Source: Pseudonocardia lacus (GTDB lineage Bacteria; Actinomycetota; Actinomycetes; Mycobacteriales; Pseudonocardiaceae). From it: a stretch of DNA of 64,000 nucleotides. The number at the start of each line of letters is the position of its first letter. Position 1 is the stretch's first letter. The position numbers and the translations under genes were made by a program. The stretch lies in assembly GCF_018531445.1 (NCBI RefSeq), contig NZ_JAHDTH010000003.1, positions 26,175 to 90,174 on the forward strand, given 5' to 3'. Shown in pieces: positions 6,743-14,668 of the stretch. The notes beneath the pieces were generated by a model. That model was given only the letters and a program-made list of their open reading frames with translations. It was not told where the DNA came from and did no database searches.

Positions 6743-7551
6743 CCGACCCCGTGACCGACCCGACAACCGCGACCGCGGCCGGCGAGCGCGGTCTGTTCGA
6801 CCTCACCGGCCACGTCGCGCTGGTCACCGGGGGCAACTCGGGCATCGGCCTGGGCATGGCCCGCGGGCTCGCCAGGTGCGGCGCCGACGTCGCCGTGTGG
6901 GGCACCAACGCCGAGCGCAACGAACAGGCGGCCGAGGAACTGGCCGGGTACGGCACCCGGGTGCGGGCGTTCGGCTGCGACGTCGGCGACGAGCAGGCCG
7001 TCGGCGACGCCTTCGCCGCGACGCTGGAGCACTTCGGCCGGGTCGACTCCTGCTTCGCCAACGCCGGCCGCAGCGGCACCGGCACGCCCTTCGTCGGGAC
7101 GAGCCTGGCGGACTTCCGGGCGGTCACCCGGGTCAACCTCGACGGCGCGTTCCTCACCCTGCGCGCCGCCGCGGGGCACATGGTCGAGCGCGGCGGGGGC
7201 GGGGTGCTCGTCGGCACGTCCAGCGTGTCCACGGTCCACGGCGCCCCGCGCGGGCAGGCCTACGCGGCCAGCAAGGCCGGCCTGACCGCGATGATCAAGG
7301 CGTGCGCGGTGGAGCTGGCCCGCTACCGGATCCACGCCCACTCGATCATCGCCGGCTGGACCGAGACGCCGATGGCGTCCCCCGCGCTGCACAGCGAGGG
7401 TTTCGAGCGCAACGTCATGAAGCGCATGCCGCACCGGCGCTGGGGCGAGCCGGACGACTTCGCCCGGCTCGCGGTCTACCTGGCCGCCGGGATCGGCGGG
7501 TTCCACACCGGCGACGAGATCGTCGTCGACGGCGGGTATTCCATCTTCTGA
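6739..7551 (+). CDS. short-chain dehydrogenase/reductase
   Basis: A 270-residue classical SDR. The cofactor motif TGGNSGIG is near residue 33, then an NAG-type motif (ANAGRSG), the catalytic Ser in GTSSVSTVHG and YAASK. The end, HTGDEIVVDGGYSIF, is typical of fatty-acyl or alcohol dehydrogenase-like SDRs. GTG at 6739 was chosen because it overlaps the small ORF stop and leaves a short leader before the Rossmann fold. It faces the alpha/beta hydrolase gene across a GC-rich hairpin. Substrate unknown. Confidence 0.85.
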   Translation: MTDPVTDPTTATAAGERGLFDLTGHVALVTGGNSGIGLGMARGLARCGADVAVWGTNAERNEQAAEELAGYGTRVRAFGCDVGDEQAVGDAFAATLEHFGRVDSCFANAGRSGTGTPFVGTSLADFRAVTRVNLDGAFLTLRAAAGHMVERGGGGVLVGTSSVSTVHGAPRGQAYAASKAGLTAMIKACAVELARYRIHAHSIIAGWTETPMASPALHSEGFERNVMKRMPHRRWGEPDDFARLAVYLAAGIGGFHTGDEIVVDGGYSIF

Positions 7552-7555
7552 GGAC

Positions 7556-7573
7556 CCGGCGCGACCGCGCCGG
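7556..7573. terminator. bidirectional hairpin between convergent genes
   Basis: CCGGCGC-GACC-GCGCCGG is a perfect 7-base stem with a 4-base loop. It starts 5 bases after the SDR stop and ends 20 bases before the end of the convergent hydrolase gene. It has no T-tract. Its position fits a shared terminator. Confidence 0.6.
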
Positions 7574-7592
7574 CACCGGACGGGATGCTTGC

Positions 7593-8282
7593 TCAGGTCC
7601 CGGCCGCGGCCTTGACCAGGGCGACGACGGCCTCCGGCCGGGAGACGTAGACCGCGTGGCTGGCGTCCACCTCGGTGACCGAGGCGCCGGCGCGTTCGGC
7701 CATCGAGCGCTGGGCGACCGGCGGGATCATCCGGTCCTGCGCGGCGACGAGGTACCAGCTCGGCCTGGCCCGCCAGGCGGGGTCGGTGATGGCTCCACCG
7801 ACGGCCTCCAGGCCCCAGGGCAGCTGCGAGTCGGCCAGGAAGCGGGCATCGGCGGCGGGCAGGTCAGCGGCGAACGCGGCAGGGAACCGCTCGCGGTCGA
7901 GCAGCAGGAAGCCGTCCACCGGCGGCAGGATCGGCGGCGCGGGCGAGCCCGGCGGCGGGTCGGCGATCAGGGTGTTGACCGACTCTCCCTTGTCCGGGGC
8001 GAAGGCCGCCACGAAGACGAGCGCGGCCACCTTCTCGTGCGTTCCGGCCTCGCTGATCACCGCGCCGCCGTAGGAGTGCCCCACCAGGACGGTCGGGCCG
8101 TCCTGCTGGTCCAGGACCCGCCGGGTGACCAGCGCGTCGTCGGTGAGCGAGGTGGTGGGGTGCTGGACGATGCTCACCGCGTAGCCCTCGTCGACGAGCC
8201 GGTCGTGCACGGCCCGCCATCCCGAGCCGTCCGCCCACGCCCCGTGGACGAGCACGACGTTGCGGATCGGTGCGTCACTCAT
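7593..8282 (-). CDS. alpha/beta hydrolase
   Basis: A 229-residue alpha/beta-hydrolase fold enzyme of the small esterase type. The oxyanion-hole strand is VVLVHGAWADGSGW (about 9-22), the nucleophile elbow is GHSYGG with Ser near 76, and the likely acid and base are Asp in AAQDRMIPP and His in DASHAVYVSRP. There is no signal peptide, so it is cytoplasmic. A GAGAGGGAAACC sequence precedes the ATG at 8282. It diverges from the large regulator at 8446, which may control it. The substrate cannot be told from sequence. Confidence 0.85.
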   Translation of the reverse strand: MSDAPIRNVVLVHGAWADGSGWRAVHDRLVDEGYAVSIVQHPTTSLTDDALVTRRVLDQQDGPTVLVGHSYGGAVISEAGTHEKVAALVFVAAFAPDKGESVNTLIADPPPGSPAPPILPPVDGFLLLDRERFPAAFAADLPAADARFLADSQLPWGLEAVGGAITDPAWRARPSWYLVAAQDRMIPPVAQRSMAERAGASVTEVDASHAVYVSRPEAVVALVKAAAGT

Positions 8283-8445
8283 TGGTTTCCCTCTCGTCGA
8301 ACGTTCGGCTCGACCGTGCCAACCCCGGGCCGGGATCGGAATGCTCGTCGGTCCGGGGAATCCGCGCTCTCCCGCCCGGCGGGACGGCAGAGGAACGGAA
8401 CTGTCACGTCACCGGAGCTCCAGTGCCCGCGACGACGATCGGGGC

Positions 8446-11400
8446 GTGCCGCTGCCCGACACCGCCGCCCGCCCGCACCCCGCGGCCGATCCGCTGTCGG
8501 AGACGGTGTCGCTCGTGCGGGCCAGGTGCATCGCTTCCGGGGAGCTGGTCGCGGGGGGCGAGTGGAGCGCGCGACCGCTCGTCGGCGGCCGGCTGGGTGT
8601 CGGCGTGGTGGTGCGGGGGCAGTGCTGGCTCGACCCGGGGACCGGGGAGCCGCCGCGGCTGCTGCCGGAGGGTGCAGTCGTCGTGGCCCGCGGTTCGCGC
8701 GCGTTGACCGTGTCGGATCGGCCGGATCGACCACCCGTCGCCGCGGTGGGCGATGGCGGGCCCGGCGAAGGCTCGTTCGCGCTGCTCACCGCGGTGTTCG
8801 AGGTCGACCGGGCCGAGATGCTGCTGGCCGCCCTCCCGCCGCTGACGGTCGTCGCCGGTGGCCGCGGACGCGCGGCCGTGGTCGGCGCGCTGGTCGTGGC
8901 GGTCGAGCGCGAGCTGGCCGAGCGCGCGGTCGGAGCCAGCGGCGCCGTGGCGCACTACGCGCAGCTCCTCTTGCTCGAAGCGCTGCGCGCGTGCCTGTCC
9001 CGGCCCGACGCCCTGCCCGTGGGGTGGCTGCGGGTGCTCGCCGACCCCCGGTTGGCGCCCGCCGTCGGTCAGATGCTGGCCGAGCCGGCCCACGGGTGGA
9101 CGCCCGGAGAGCTGGCCCGCATCGCACTGGTGTCGCGGTCGGTGTTCATGCAGCGCTTCCGGGCGCTCGCCGGGACCACGCCCTCGGCATGCCTCGGTCG
9201 CATCCGCATGCTCCGCGCCGAAGCCGCGCTGCGCACCAGCGACGTCCCGGTCGCGCGGCTGGCGCTGGAGACCGGGTACCGCTCCGACAGCGCCTTCAGC
9301 GCGGCGTTCAAGCGGACGACCGGTCGGTCACCCCGGGCCTATCGAGCCGCGTCGCGGGCCGAGCCCGCCGAGTACGATCGCGACGAGCCCGTCCAGGGTC
9401 GTGCGAGCGGGCACCCCGGACCGGTCCCGCTGCGTCCGATCGATCCGAGGAGTGGTGTCGGGGTGGCTGCGCCAGGCCGTCCCGCCCGCGCCGTGCACCC
9501 CCTGCGGCTGCAGGTCCTCGGGCCGCTGCGGATCTGGCGCGACGGCGTCGAGCTGGACCCCGCGCCGCAGCGGCAGGCCCAGGTGCTCGCGCTGCTGCTG
9601 GCCCGGGCGGGCCGGCCGATCAGCACCAGCGAGCTGCTCGACCTGATCTGGCCGGACGCCGTTCCGCCCACGGCCCTCAACGTGCTGCACAAGCACGTCG
9701 GAGCGCTGCGGCGGCTGCTGGAACCCGCGCTGCCGGCTCGCGGCACCGGCTCCTACCTGCTTCGCCGCGGGCCCGGCTACATGTTCGCGGCCGGGCCCGA
9801 GACGCTGGACCTCGTCGACTTCCGGGAGCTCGTCGAGGCGGCCCGCGCCTGCGCCGCGGTCGACGACCAGGACGCGGCGCTCGAAAGCTACGTCGAGGCG
9901 TTGGACCTCTGGCGCGGCCCGGCGGCCGACGGATCGGCTCGTGGACCGGCCGCCGCGTCGGTACTGGCCACCCTGGACGACGAGTTCTTCGACGCCTGCC
10001 TCACGGCGGCCCACGTCGCGGTGCGGCGCGGCGAGCCCGGACGTGTGTTGCGCCCGCTGCGCCTGGCCGCGTCGATGGCGCCGCTGAACGAGCCCGTGCA
10101 GGCCGCCCTGATCACTGCGCTGGGGGCCGCCGGGCAGCAGGCGGAGGCGCTGTCGGTGTTCCGGGCGGTCCGTGCCCGGCTCGTCGAGGAGCTCGGCGTC
10201 GACCCGGGCGCGGTGCTGCGGGCAGCGCAGCAGCGGGTGCTGACGCAGTCGTCGGTGCCGCTGGTGACCGGCGCGGCCGACGACGGGTCGGCGGGCGCGC
10301 GCGGCGCCCTGGTGGGCAGGAGCGACGAGCTCACCGCGCTGCGGCACGCCGTGGACTCGGCGCTGGGCCCGACCCCGGACCGCGGTGCGGGGCCGGTCGT
10401 CGTCGAGGGGGAGCCGGGAGCGGGGAAGACCCGGCTGCTGGAGGAGATCGCGCACGAGGCCGCGCGGCGCGGAGCGCTCGTGGTCTGGGGTCGCTGCCTC
10501 GACGGCGACGGGACGCCGTCGATGTGGCCGTGGGTGCAGGCGACCGGCACGATCCTCGACGCCCTCCCGGAAGAAGCGCGGGCGGCTCGGCTCGCCGGTG
10601 AACTGCGCCGTCTCGCGGGCCCGGGCAGCGGTGGGCCCGCCCCGTCGGCCCCGCCGCACGAGGGGACCCGGTTCCGGCTGTTCGAGCAGGTCGCGGCGGT
10701 GTTGGACGAGGTCGCGGCGGTGCGGCCGGTCGTGCTGCTCGTGGACGACCTGCAGTGGGCCGACGTGGCGTCCCTGCGCCTGTTCTCCCACCTGGCGACC
10801 CGGCTGCCGGGCAGAACCGTGCTCGTCGGTGCCGTGCGGGACCGTGCGCCGACCCCCGACGCGGAGCTCACCCGCACCCTCGCCGCGGCGAGCCGGGCGC
10901 CCGGCCACCGCCGGATCCGACTCGGCCCGCTGACCCCGGTCGAGGTCGCCGGGCTCGTGCAGCGCACCACCGGCCAGGACCCCGACCCCGCCGCCGTGCG
11001 GCACATCCACGCCCGCACCGCGGGCAACCCCTTCTTCGTGCGGGAGCTGTCCCGGTTCCTCGCCGACGGCGGCGCGCTCACCGAGGACGCCGTGGCCCGG
11101 GCCGGCGTGCCGGCCAGCGTGCGGGACGTCGTCCGCGACCGCATGGCCGGTCTCGACGACCGGGCCCGCGACCTGCTCGAAGTCGCCGCGATCCTCGGCC
11201 GCGACGTCGATCTGCGCCTGCTCGCCGCCGCCGCCGACCTCGACGTCCAGACCTGCCTCGACCGGTTCGAGCCGGTGGAGGCGCTCGGTCTGCTCGCCCT
11301 CGACCCCGCCGACCCGTACCGCGTCCGCTTCACGCACGACCTGGTCCGCGAAGCGGTCGTCGACACCACGCCGCCGCGCCGGGCCCCGCGTCTGCACCTG

Positions 11401-12660
11401 CGGGTCGCCGACGCCCTGGACCGCGCCGCACCGGACGTCGGGTCCGTCGCCGAGCGCCTCGCCCACCACCTGTGGACCGCCGGGCCGCTGGCCGACCCGG
11501 CCCGGACCGCGGACGCGCTGATACGCGCGGCCCGCGGCGCGGGGGCCAGGTCCGCGCTGGAGGCCGCCGAGCGGCGGCTGCGGTCGGCGGCGCGGCTGGC
11601 CAGGGCGGCCGGTCGCGCGGAGCTGGAGCTGTCCGCGCTGTCCCAGCTGATCGCGGTCGTCGGGATGCGTTCGGGGTATCACGGCGCGGCCCTCGACGTA
11701 CTCGAACGCGCCGAGGACCTGGCTCGCGGCCTCGGCCGGGAACGGGACGCTACCGAGTTCCTCTTCTCCCGGCGGGCCGCGCACTCCCAGGCCGTGCGAC
11801 TCGACCGCAGCGGCCCGCTGGCCCGCCGGCTGCTCGAGCAGGGGGAGGCGTCGGCCGATCCGGTCGTGCGCGCCTACGGCCTCTACTCCTGGGGCATCCA
11901 CCAGTGGGACCTGGGCGACATCGGGGCCGCCCACCGCTACCTCAGCCGCCTGGACCGGGCCGCGCTGGACGACCTCGCCGGGCGGGAGGACCAGCCACTG
12001 CGCTACGACCTGCGGCTGATGGCGGCCGGCATGCTCGCCGAGACGACCGCGCTGCACGGCGACGTCGACGCCGCCCGCGCTCTGCTGGACGGGCTGGAGG
12101 TCGCGGTCGGCGCCGAACCGTACGCCGTCACCGTCTGGGCCGGGTTCACCGCGCGGATCGCCGCCATGGTGGGTGACCCGGCCTGGGCGCTGCGCGGCGC
12201 GGAGCGCGGGATCGCGCAGGACCCCGGGTTCTCGTTCACCTTCTTCGGCGCCTACCTGCGGCTGGCCCGGTACTGGGCGCGCGCCACGACCGGCACCGAC
12301 CCCGCCGGTGCCGCGGCCGCCGCCGACGCCGTCATCACCGCGACGCTGCTCGACCCGCCCCGCTCGAACGTGCCCACCTGGTACGCACTGCTCAGCGAGA
12401 TGTGGTCGGCGGCGGGCGAGCTCGACGAGGCCGCCACCGCCCTCGACCGGGCCGAGCGGTTCCTGGACGCCCACGGCCAGCGCCACGGCGAAGGCCTGAT
12501 CCTCCTGCAGCGGGCTCGGCTGCGGCACGCCCGCGGTGAGCCGGTCGCCGTCGTCCGGGCCGCCGCCGAGCGGGCCCGGGCGTTGTCGGTCGACCGTGGG
12601 GCCCACCTGTTCGCCGGTCGTGCGGAGCGGTTCCTCGCCGAGCTCCACGATCCGGCCTGA
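8446..12660 (+). CDS. AraC-type / SARP-type fusion regulator with AAA ATPase and TPR-like tail
   Basis: One uninterrupted frame of about 1404 residues. Residues ~15-180 resemble the cupin-like ligand domain of AraC_binding_6 regulators. Residues ~190-300 are an AraC DNA-binding region with two helix-turn-helix units (ELARIALVSRSVFMQRFRAL; VARLALETGYRSDSAFSAAF). A linker (~300-350) leads to an OmpR-like winged helix (LQVLGPLRIWRDGVEL) and a BTAD domain (~440-600). Then comes an AAA_16 ATPase with Walker A GEPGAGKTR near 655 and Walker B VVLLVDDLQWAD near 765, and an alpha-helical repeat tail. AraC and AfsR/SARP architectures are normally separate proteins. The start is uncertain: GTG 8446 or ATG 8341; an internal GTG near 9460 could also give a SARP-only product. 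Likely target: nearby divergent genes. Confidence 0.8.
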   Translation: MPLPDTAARPHPAADPLSETVSLVRARCIASGELVAGGEWSARPLVGGRLGVGVVVRGQCWLDPGTGEPPRLLPEGAVVVARGSRALTVSDRPDRPPVAAVGDGGPGEGSFALLTAVFEVDRAEMLLAALPPLTVVAGGRGRAAVVGALVVAVERELAERAVGASGAVAHYAQLLLLEALRACLSRPDALPVGWLRVLADPRLAPAVGQMLAEPAHGWTPGELARIALVSRSVFMQRFRALAGTTPSACLGRIRMLRAEAALRTSDVPVARLALETGYRSDSAFSAAFKRTTGRSPRAYRAASRAEPAEYDRDEPVQGRASGHPGPVPLRPIDPRSGVGVAAPGRPARAVHPLRLQVLGPLRIWRDGVELDPAPQRQAQVLALLLARAGRPISTSELLDLIWPDAVPPTALNVLHKHVGALRRLLEPALPARGTGSYLLRRGPGYMFAAGPETLDLVDFRELVEAARACAAVDDQDAALESYVEALDLWRGPAADGSARGPAAASVLATLDDEFFDACLTAAHVAVRRGEPGRVLRPLRLAASMAPLNEPVQAALITALGAAGQQAEALSVFRAVRARLVEELGVDPGAVLRAAQQRVLTQSSVPLVTGAADDGSAGARGALVGRSDELTALRHAVDSALGPTPDRGAGPVVVEGEPGAGKTRLLEEIAHEAARRGALVVWGRCLDGDGTPSMWPWVQATGTILDALPEEARAARLAGELRRLAGPGSGGPAPSAPPHEGTRFRLFEQVAAVLDEVAAVRPVVLLVDDLQWADVASLRLFSHLATRLPGRTVLVGAVRDRAPTPDAELTRTLAAASRAPGHRRIRLGPLTPVEVAGLVQRTTGQDPDPAAVRHIHARTAGNPFFVRELSRFLADGGALTEDAVARAGVPASVRDVVRDRMAGLDDRARDLLEVAAILGRDVDLRLLAAAADLDVQTCLDRFEPVEALGLLALDPADPYRVRFTHDLVREAVVDTTPPRRAPRLHLRVADALDRAAPDVGSVAERLAHHLWTAGPLADPARTADALIRAARGAGARSALEAAERRLRSAARLARAAGRAELELSALSQLIAVVGMRSGYHGAALDVLERAEDLARGLGRERDATEFLFSRRAAHSQAVRLDRSGPLARRLLEQGEASADPVVRAYGLYSWGIHQWDLGDIGAAHRYLSRLDRAALDDLAGREDQPLRYDLRLMAAGMLAETTALHGDVDAARALLDGLEVAVGAEPYAVTVWAGFTARIAAMVGDPAWALRGAERGIAQDPGFSFTFFGAYLRLARYWARATTGTDPAGAAAAADAVITATLLDPPRSNVPTWYALLSEMWSAAGELDEAATALDRAERFLDAHGQRHGEGLILLQRARLRHARGEPVAVVRAAAERARALSVDRGAHLFAGRAERFLAELHDPA

Positions 12661-12690
12661 TCGGGCAGTGCGGCGCCGGGTGGTCCGCGC

Positions 12691-12918
12691 TCAGCAGCGG
12701 TCGCGCCACCGGCGCGCGCCGCGGATCATCAGCACCGTGACCACCAGGCAGGCGGTGCCGAGCACGGTGCTGTAGGCGGGGTCCGGGTCGCGCATCAGCG
12801 ACGCGACGAACAGCGCGGTCAGCAGCACGATCGATCCGATGCCGGCGCCCAGGCCCGAGCGGACGGGGGCGTCGGCGGTCCGCGGGCACGGCGTGCCGGG
12901 ATCGTGCGGTTTCGTCAT
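12691..12918 (-). CDS. small membrane protein, two transmembrane segments
   Basis: 75 residues with a polar N-terminus, then two hydrophobic helices (SIVLLTALFVASL and STVLGTACLVVTVLMI) and a basic tail. No family is recognised. No ribosome-binding sequence precedes ATG 12918. Instead a TAATCC box lies 11 bases upstream of the start and a CTGACGA direct repeat 32 bases before that, which suggests a leaderless mRNA under response-regulator control. Confidence 0.55.
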   Translation of the reverse strand: MTKPHDPGTPCPRTADAPVRSGLGAGIGSIVLLTALFVASLMRDPDPAYSTVLGTACLVVTVLMIRGARRWRDRC

Positions 12919-12961
12919 GAGGGGGATTACCCGGGATCGACGGGGTGCTCGGCCCGCCCGG

Positions 12962-12979
12962 CTGACGACTGCCTGACGA
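12962..12979. promoter_or_regulatory. CTGACGA direct repeat, copy A (divergent promoter)
   Basis: CTGACGA-CTGC-CTGACGA has 7-base repeats with 11-base start-to-start spacing, the geometry bound by OmpR/PhoB-type response regulators. It lies between the 75-residue membrane protein (minus) and ectA (plus). Two further copies with the same spacing occur at 16346 and 16860, bracketing the two-component genes. All three carry the same 14 conserved bases. Confidence 0.65.
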
Positions 12980-13005
12980 TCCGGCCCCGCACCGCGACGA
13001 CGCCG

Positions 13006-13011
13006 TAATGT
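13006..13011 (+). promoter_or_regulatory. -10 element TAATGT for leaderless ectA
   Basis: TAATGT fits the actinobacterial -10 consensus TANNNT. It begins 13 bases before the ectA GTG, so transcription would start at or within a base or two of the start codon. The CTGACGA repeat ends 26 bases upstream. Confidence 0.5.
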
Positions 13012-13018
13012 CCGGTTC

Positions 13019-13552
13019 GTGACCGACACCGCGACACCGGCCGGAGACCGCGCGGACACGGCCGCGGTCACCCCGGCCGGGGTGACGGTGCGCCGCCCCG
13101 GCGTCTCCGACGGCGCCGCGTGCTGGCGCCTCGCCTGCGCGAGCGGCATCCGCTCGGTCAACTCCCGCTACGCCTACCTGCTGTGGGCGCGGGACTTCGA
13201 CGACACCTCGGCGGTGGCGTGGCGGCGCAACGCCGTCGTCGGCTTCACCACCGGTTTCCGCCGGCCGGACGAGCCGTCGACGCTGTTCGTCTGGCAGGTC
13301 GTCGTGGCCGAGGCGGTGCGTGGCCGCGGTGTCGGCGCCGCGATGCTGGACGTCCTGGTCGACCGGCTCCCGGACGTCGACCACGTGGAGGCGTCCGTCG
13401 CCCCGGACGACCCCGTGTCGCAGGCTCTCTTCACCGGCTTCGCGACCCGCTACGGCGCTGCGGTGTCGCGCAGCCTGCTCTTCGGGTCCGACCTGCTCGG
13501 TCCCGGGCGCCCGCCCGAGGTGCTGGTGCGCATCGGGCCGCTGCGGCGCTGA
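13019..13552 (+). CDS. ectA: EctA-like diaminobutyrate acetyltransferase (orphan)
   Basis: A 177-residue GNAT-fold protein resembling L-2,4-diaminobutyrate N-gamma-acetyltransferase, the second step of ectoine synthesis. Family signatures are NSRYAYLLWARDF near 48-60, DEPSTLFVWQVVV near 83, and the acetyl-CoA loop RGRGVGAAML near 101. There is no recognisable ribosome-binding sequence; a -10 box at 13006 suggests a leaderless message. Neither ectB nor ectC is in the window, so it may act with distant genes, make N-acetyl-diaminobutyrate only, or acetylate another diamine. A shared regulatory repeat links it to the two-component system downstream. Confidence 0.8.
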   Translation: MTDTATPAGDRADTAAVTPAGVTVRRPGVSDGAACWRLACASGIRSVNSRYAYLLWARDFDDTSAVAWRRNAVVGFTTGFRRPDEPSTLFVWQVVVAEAVRGRGVGAAMLDVLVDRLPDVDHVEASVAPDDPVSQALFTGFATRYGAAVSRSLLFGSDLLGPGRPPEVLVRIGPLRR

Positions 13553-13616
13553 ACCGGACCGCGCCGGACGGGGCGGTCGCACGAGCCGTCCCGTGCGGGC
13601 GGCGGGAAGGGGAGAC

Positions 13617-13859
13617 ATGCCGGCACCGGCGCGATCGACAGCGTCGTCCCAGACAGCAGCGTTGTTCCAGCCGGCGACGAGAGACGTCGCCGAGTGCCTG
13701 CGCGAGGAGTTCGCCGGCGTACCCCGGGCGGTGCTCGAGGCCGAGATCGGCGACGCCGAGCGGGAGCTCGACGGGCAGGTGCCCGCCGGCTCGATGGCGG
13801 AGCTGCTGCACCGGTTGGTCGCCTGCCGCTTGCGGCAGAGGTCGCAGGGAAGCGGGTGA
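13617..13859 (+). CDS. small helical protein, three-helix-bundle-like
   Basis: 80 residues starting at ATG 13617 behind a strong GGAAGGGGAG sequence. The part from VAECLREEFAGVPRAVLEAE to the end looks like three amphipathic helices, similar to the actinobacterial 'three-helix bundle dimerization' proteins; this is recognition by pattern only. It is tightly linked to the response regulator: its TGA at 13857-13859 overlaps an ATG at 13859 in the regulator frame. It may be an accessory of the two-component system. Confidence 0.65.
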   Translation: MPAPARSTASSQTAALFQPATRDVAECLREEFAGVPRAVLEAEIGDAERELDGQVPAGSMAELLHRLVACRLRQRSQGSG

Positions 13860-13900
13860 TGGGTGTGCAGCGCGTCGAGGATCCGGCCGCGGAGCGCAGG

Positions 13901-14596
13901 ATGGGCCCGGTGGACGCACGGTTGCTGATGGTCGAGGACGACGAGCGGATCAGGCTGGCGCTCGGGCTGGCCCTGGCCGACGAGGGCTGCGAGGTGCTGG
14001 AGGCCGAGTCGGGGGAGCGCGCCCTGGAACTGCTCGCGACGGCGTCGGTCGACGTCGTGCTGCTCGACCTGATGCTGCCGGGCATGGACGGCCTCGACGT
14101 GTGCCGCACGCTGCGCGCCCGGGGCGACCAGCCGATCATCATCGTGTCCGCGCGCACCGACACCTCCGACGTGATCGCGGGGCTGGAGGCCGGGGCCGAC
14201 GACTACGTCACCAAGCCCCTCGTGGCCAGCGAGCTGGCCGCCCGGGTGCGGGCCCTGCTGCGCAGGCGCCACCCGGACGGCGGCAGCCCGCGCGCGCTGC
14301 GGCTGGGGGACGTGGAGATCCTGCCCGACGAGGAGGTGGTGCGCCGGGGCGGTGCCGAGGTGCACCTGACGCGCACCGAGTTCGGGCTGCTGCTCGAACT
14401 CGCCCAGGCGCGGGGGGCGGTGGTCTCCCGGGAGGACCTGCTGCGCCGCGTGTGGGGCTACGACTACTTCGGCGACACCCGGCTGCTGGACGTGCACGTG
14501 CGCCGGTTGCGCCGCAAGGTCGAGCGCGACCCCGACCAGCCGGAGCGTGTGCTGACGGTGCGGGGCCGCGGGTACAAAGCGGTCGGTGTCGAGTAG
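13901..14596 (+). CDS. OmpR/PhoB-family response regulator
   Basis: 231 residues. The receiver domain (~5-118) has acidic residues VEDDE, the phospho-acceptor Asp in VVLLDLMLPGMDG and the switch Lys in YVTKPL. The C-terminal winged helix (~130-228) carries LTRTEFGLLLELAQ and DVHVRRLRRKVE. ATG 13901 has GGAG 8 bases upstream; ATG 13859, coupled to the previous stop, would add 14 residues. It pairs with the kinase at 14669. The CTGACGA repeats at 12962, 16346 and 16860 are its likely binding sites. Its stop codon lies within a 12-base tandem repeat. Confidence 0.9.
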   Translation: MGPVDARLLMVEDDERIRLALGLALADEGCEVLEAESGERALELLATASVDVVLLDLMLPGMDGLDVCRTLRARGDQPIIIVSARTDTSDVIAGLEAGADDYVTKPLVASELAARVRALLRRRHPDGGSPRALRLGDVEILPDEEVVRRGGAEVHLTRTEFGLLLELAQARGAVVSREDLLRRVWGYDYFGDTRLLDVHVRRLRRKVERDPDQPERVLTVRGRGYKAVGVE

Positions 14597-14635
14597 GCAG
14601 TCGAGTAGGCAGTCGAGTAGGCAGTCGAGTAGGCA
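14588..14635 (+). repeat. four tandem copies of GTCGAGTAGGCA spanning a stop codon
   Basis: The 12-base unit is repeated four times without mismatch at 14588, 14600, 14612 and 14624. In the response-regulator frame each unit reads Val-Glu-stop-Ala, so the natural end of the gene (VE and TAG) has been multiplied into four in-frame stops. It fills most of the gap before the kinase gene. Replication slippage is the simplest origin. Confidence 0.9.
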
Positions 14636-14668
14636 GCGGTCGCGTCGGGCCGACCGACCGGGTAGGAC

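Noticed and set aside
13019..13859. Ectoine operon ectAB
   Set aside because: The gene after ectA encodes an 80-residue helical protein, not the aminotransferase EctB, and no ectoine synthase follows.
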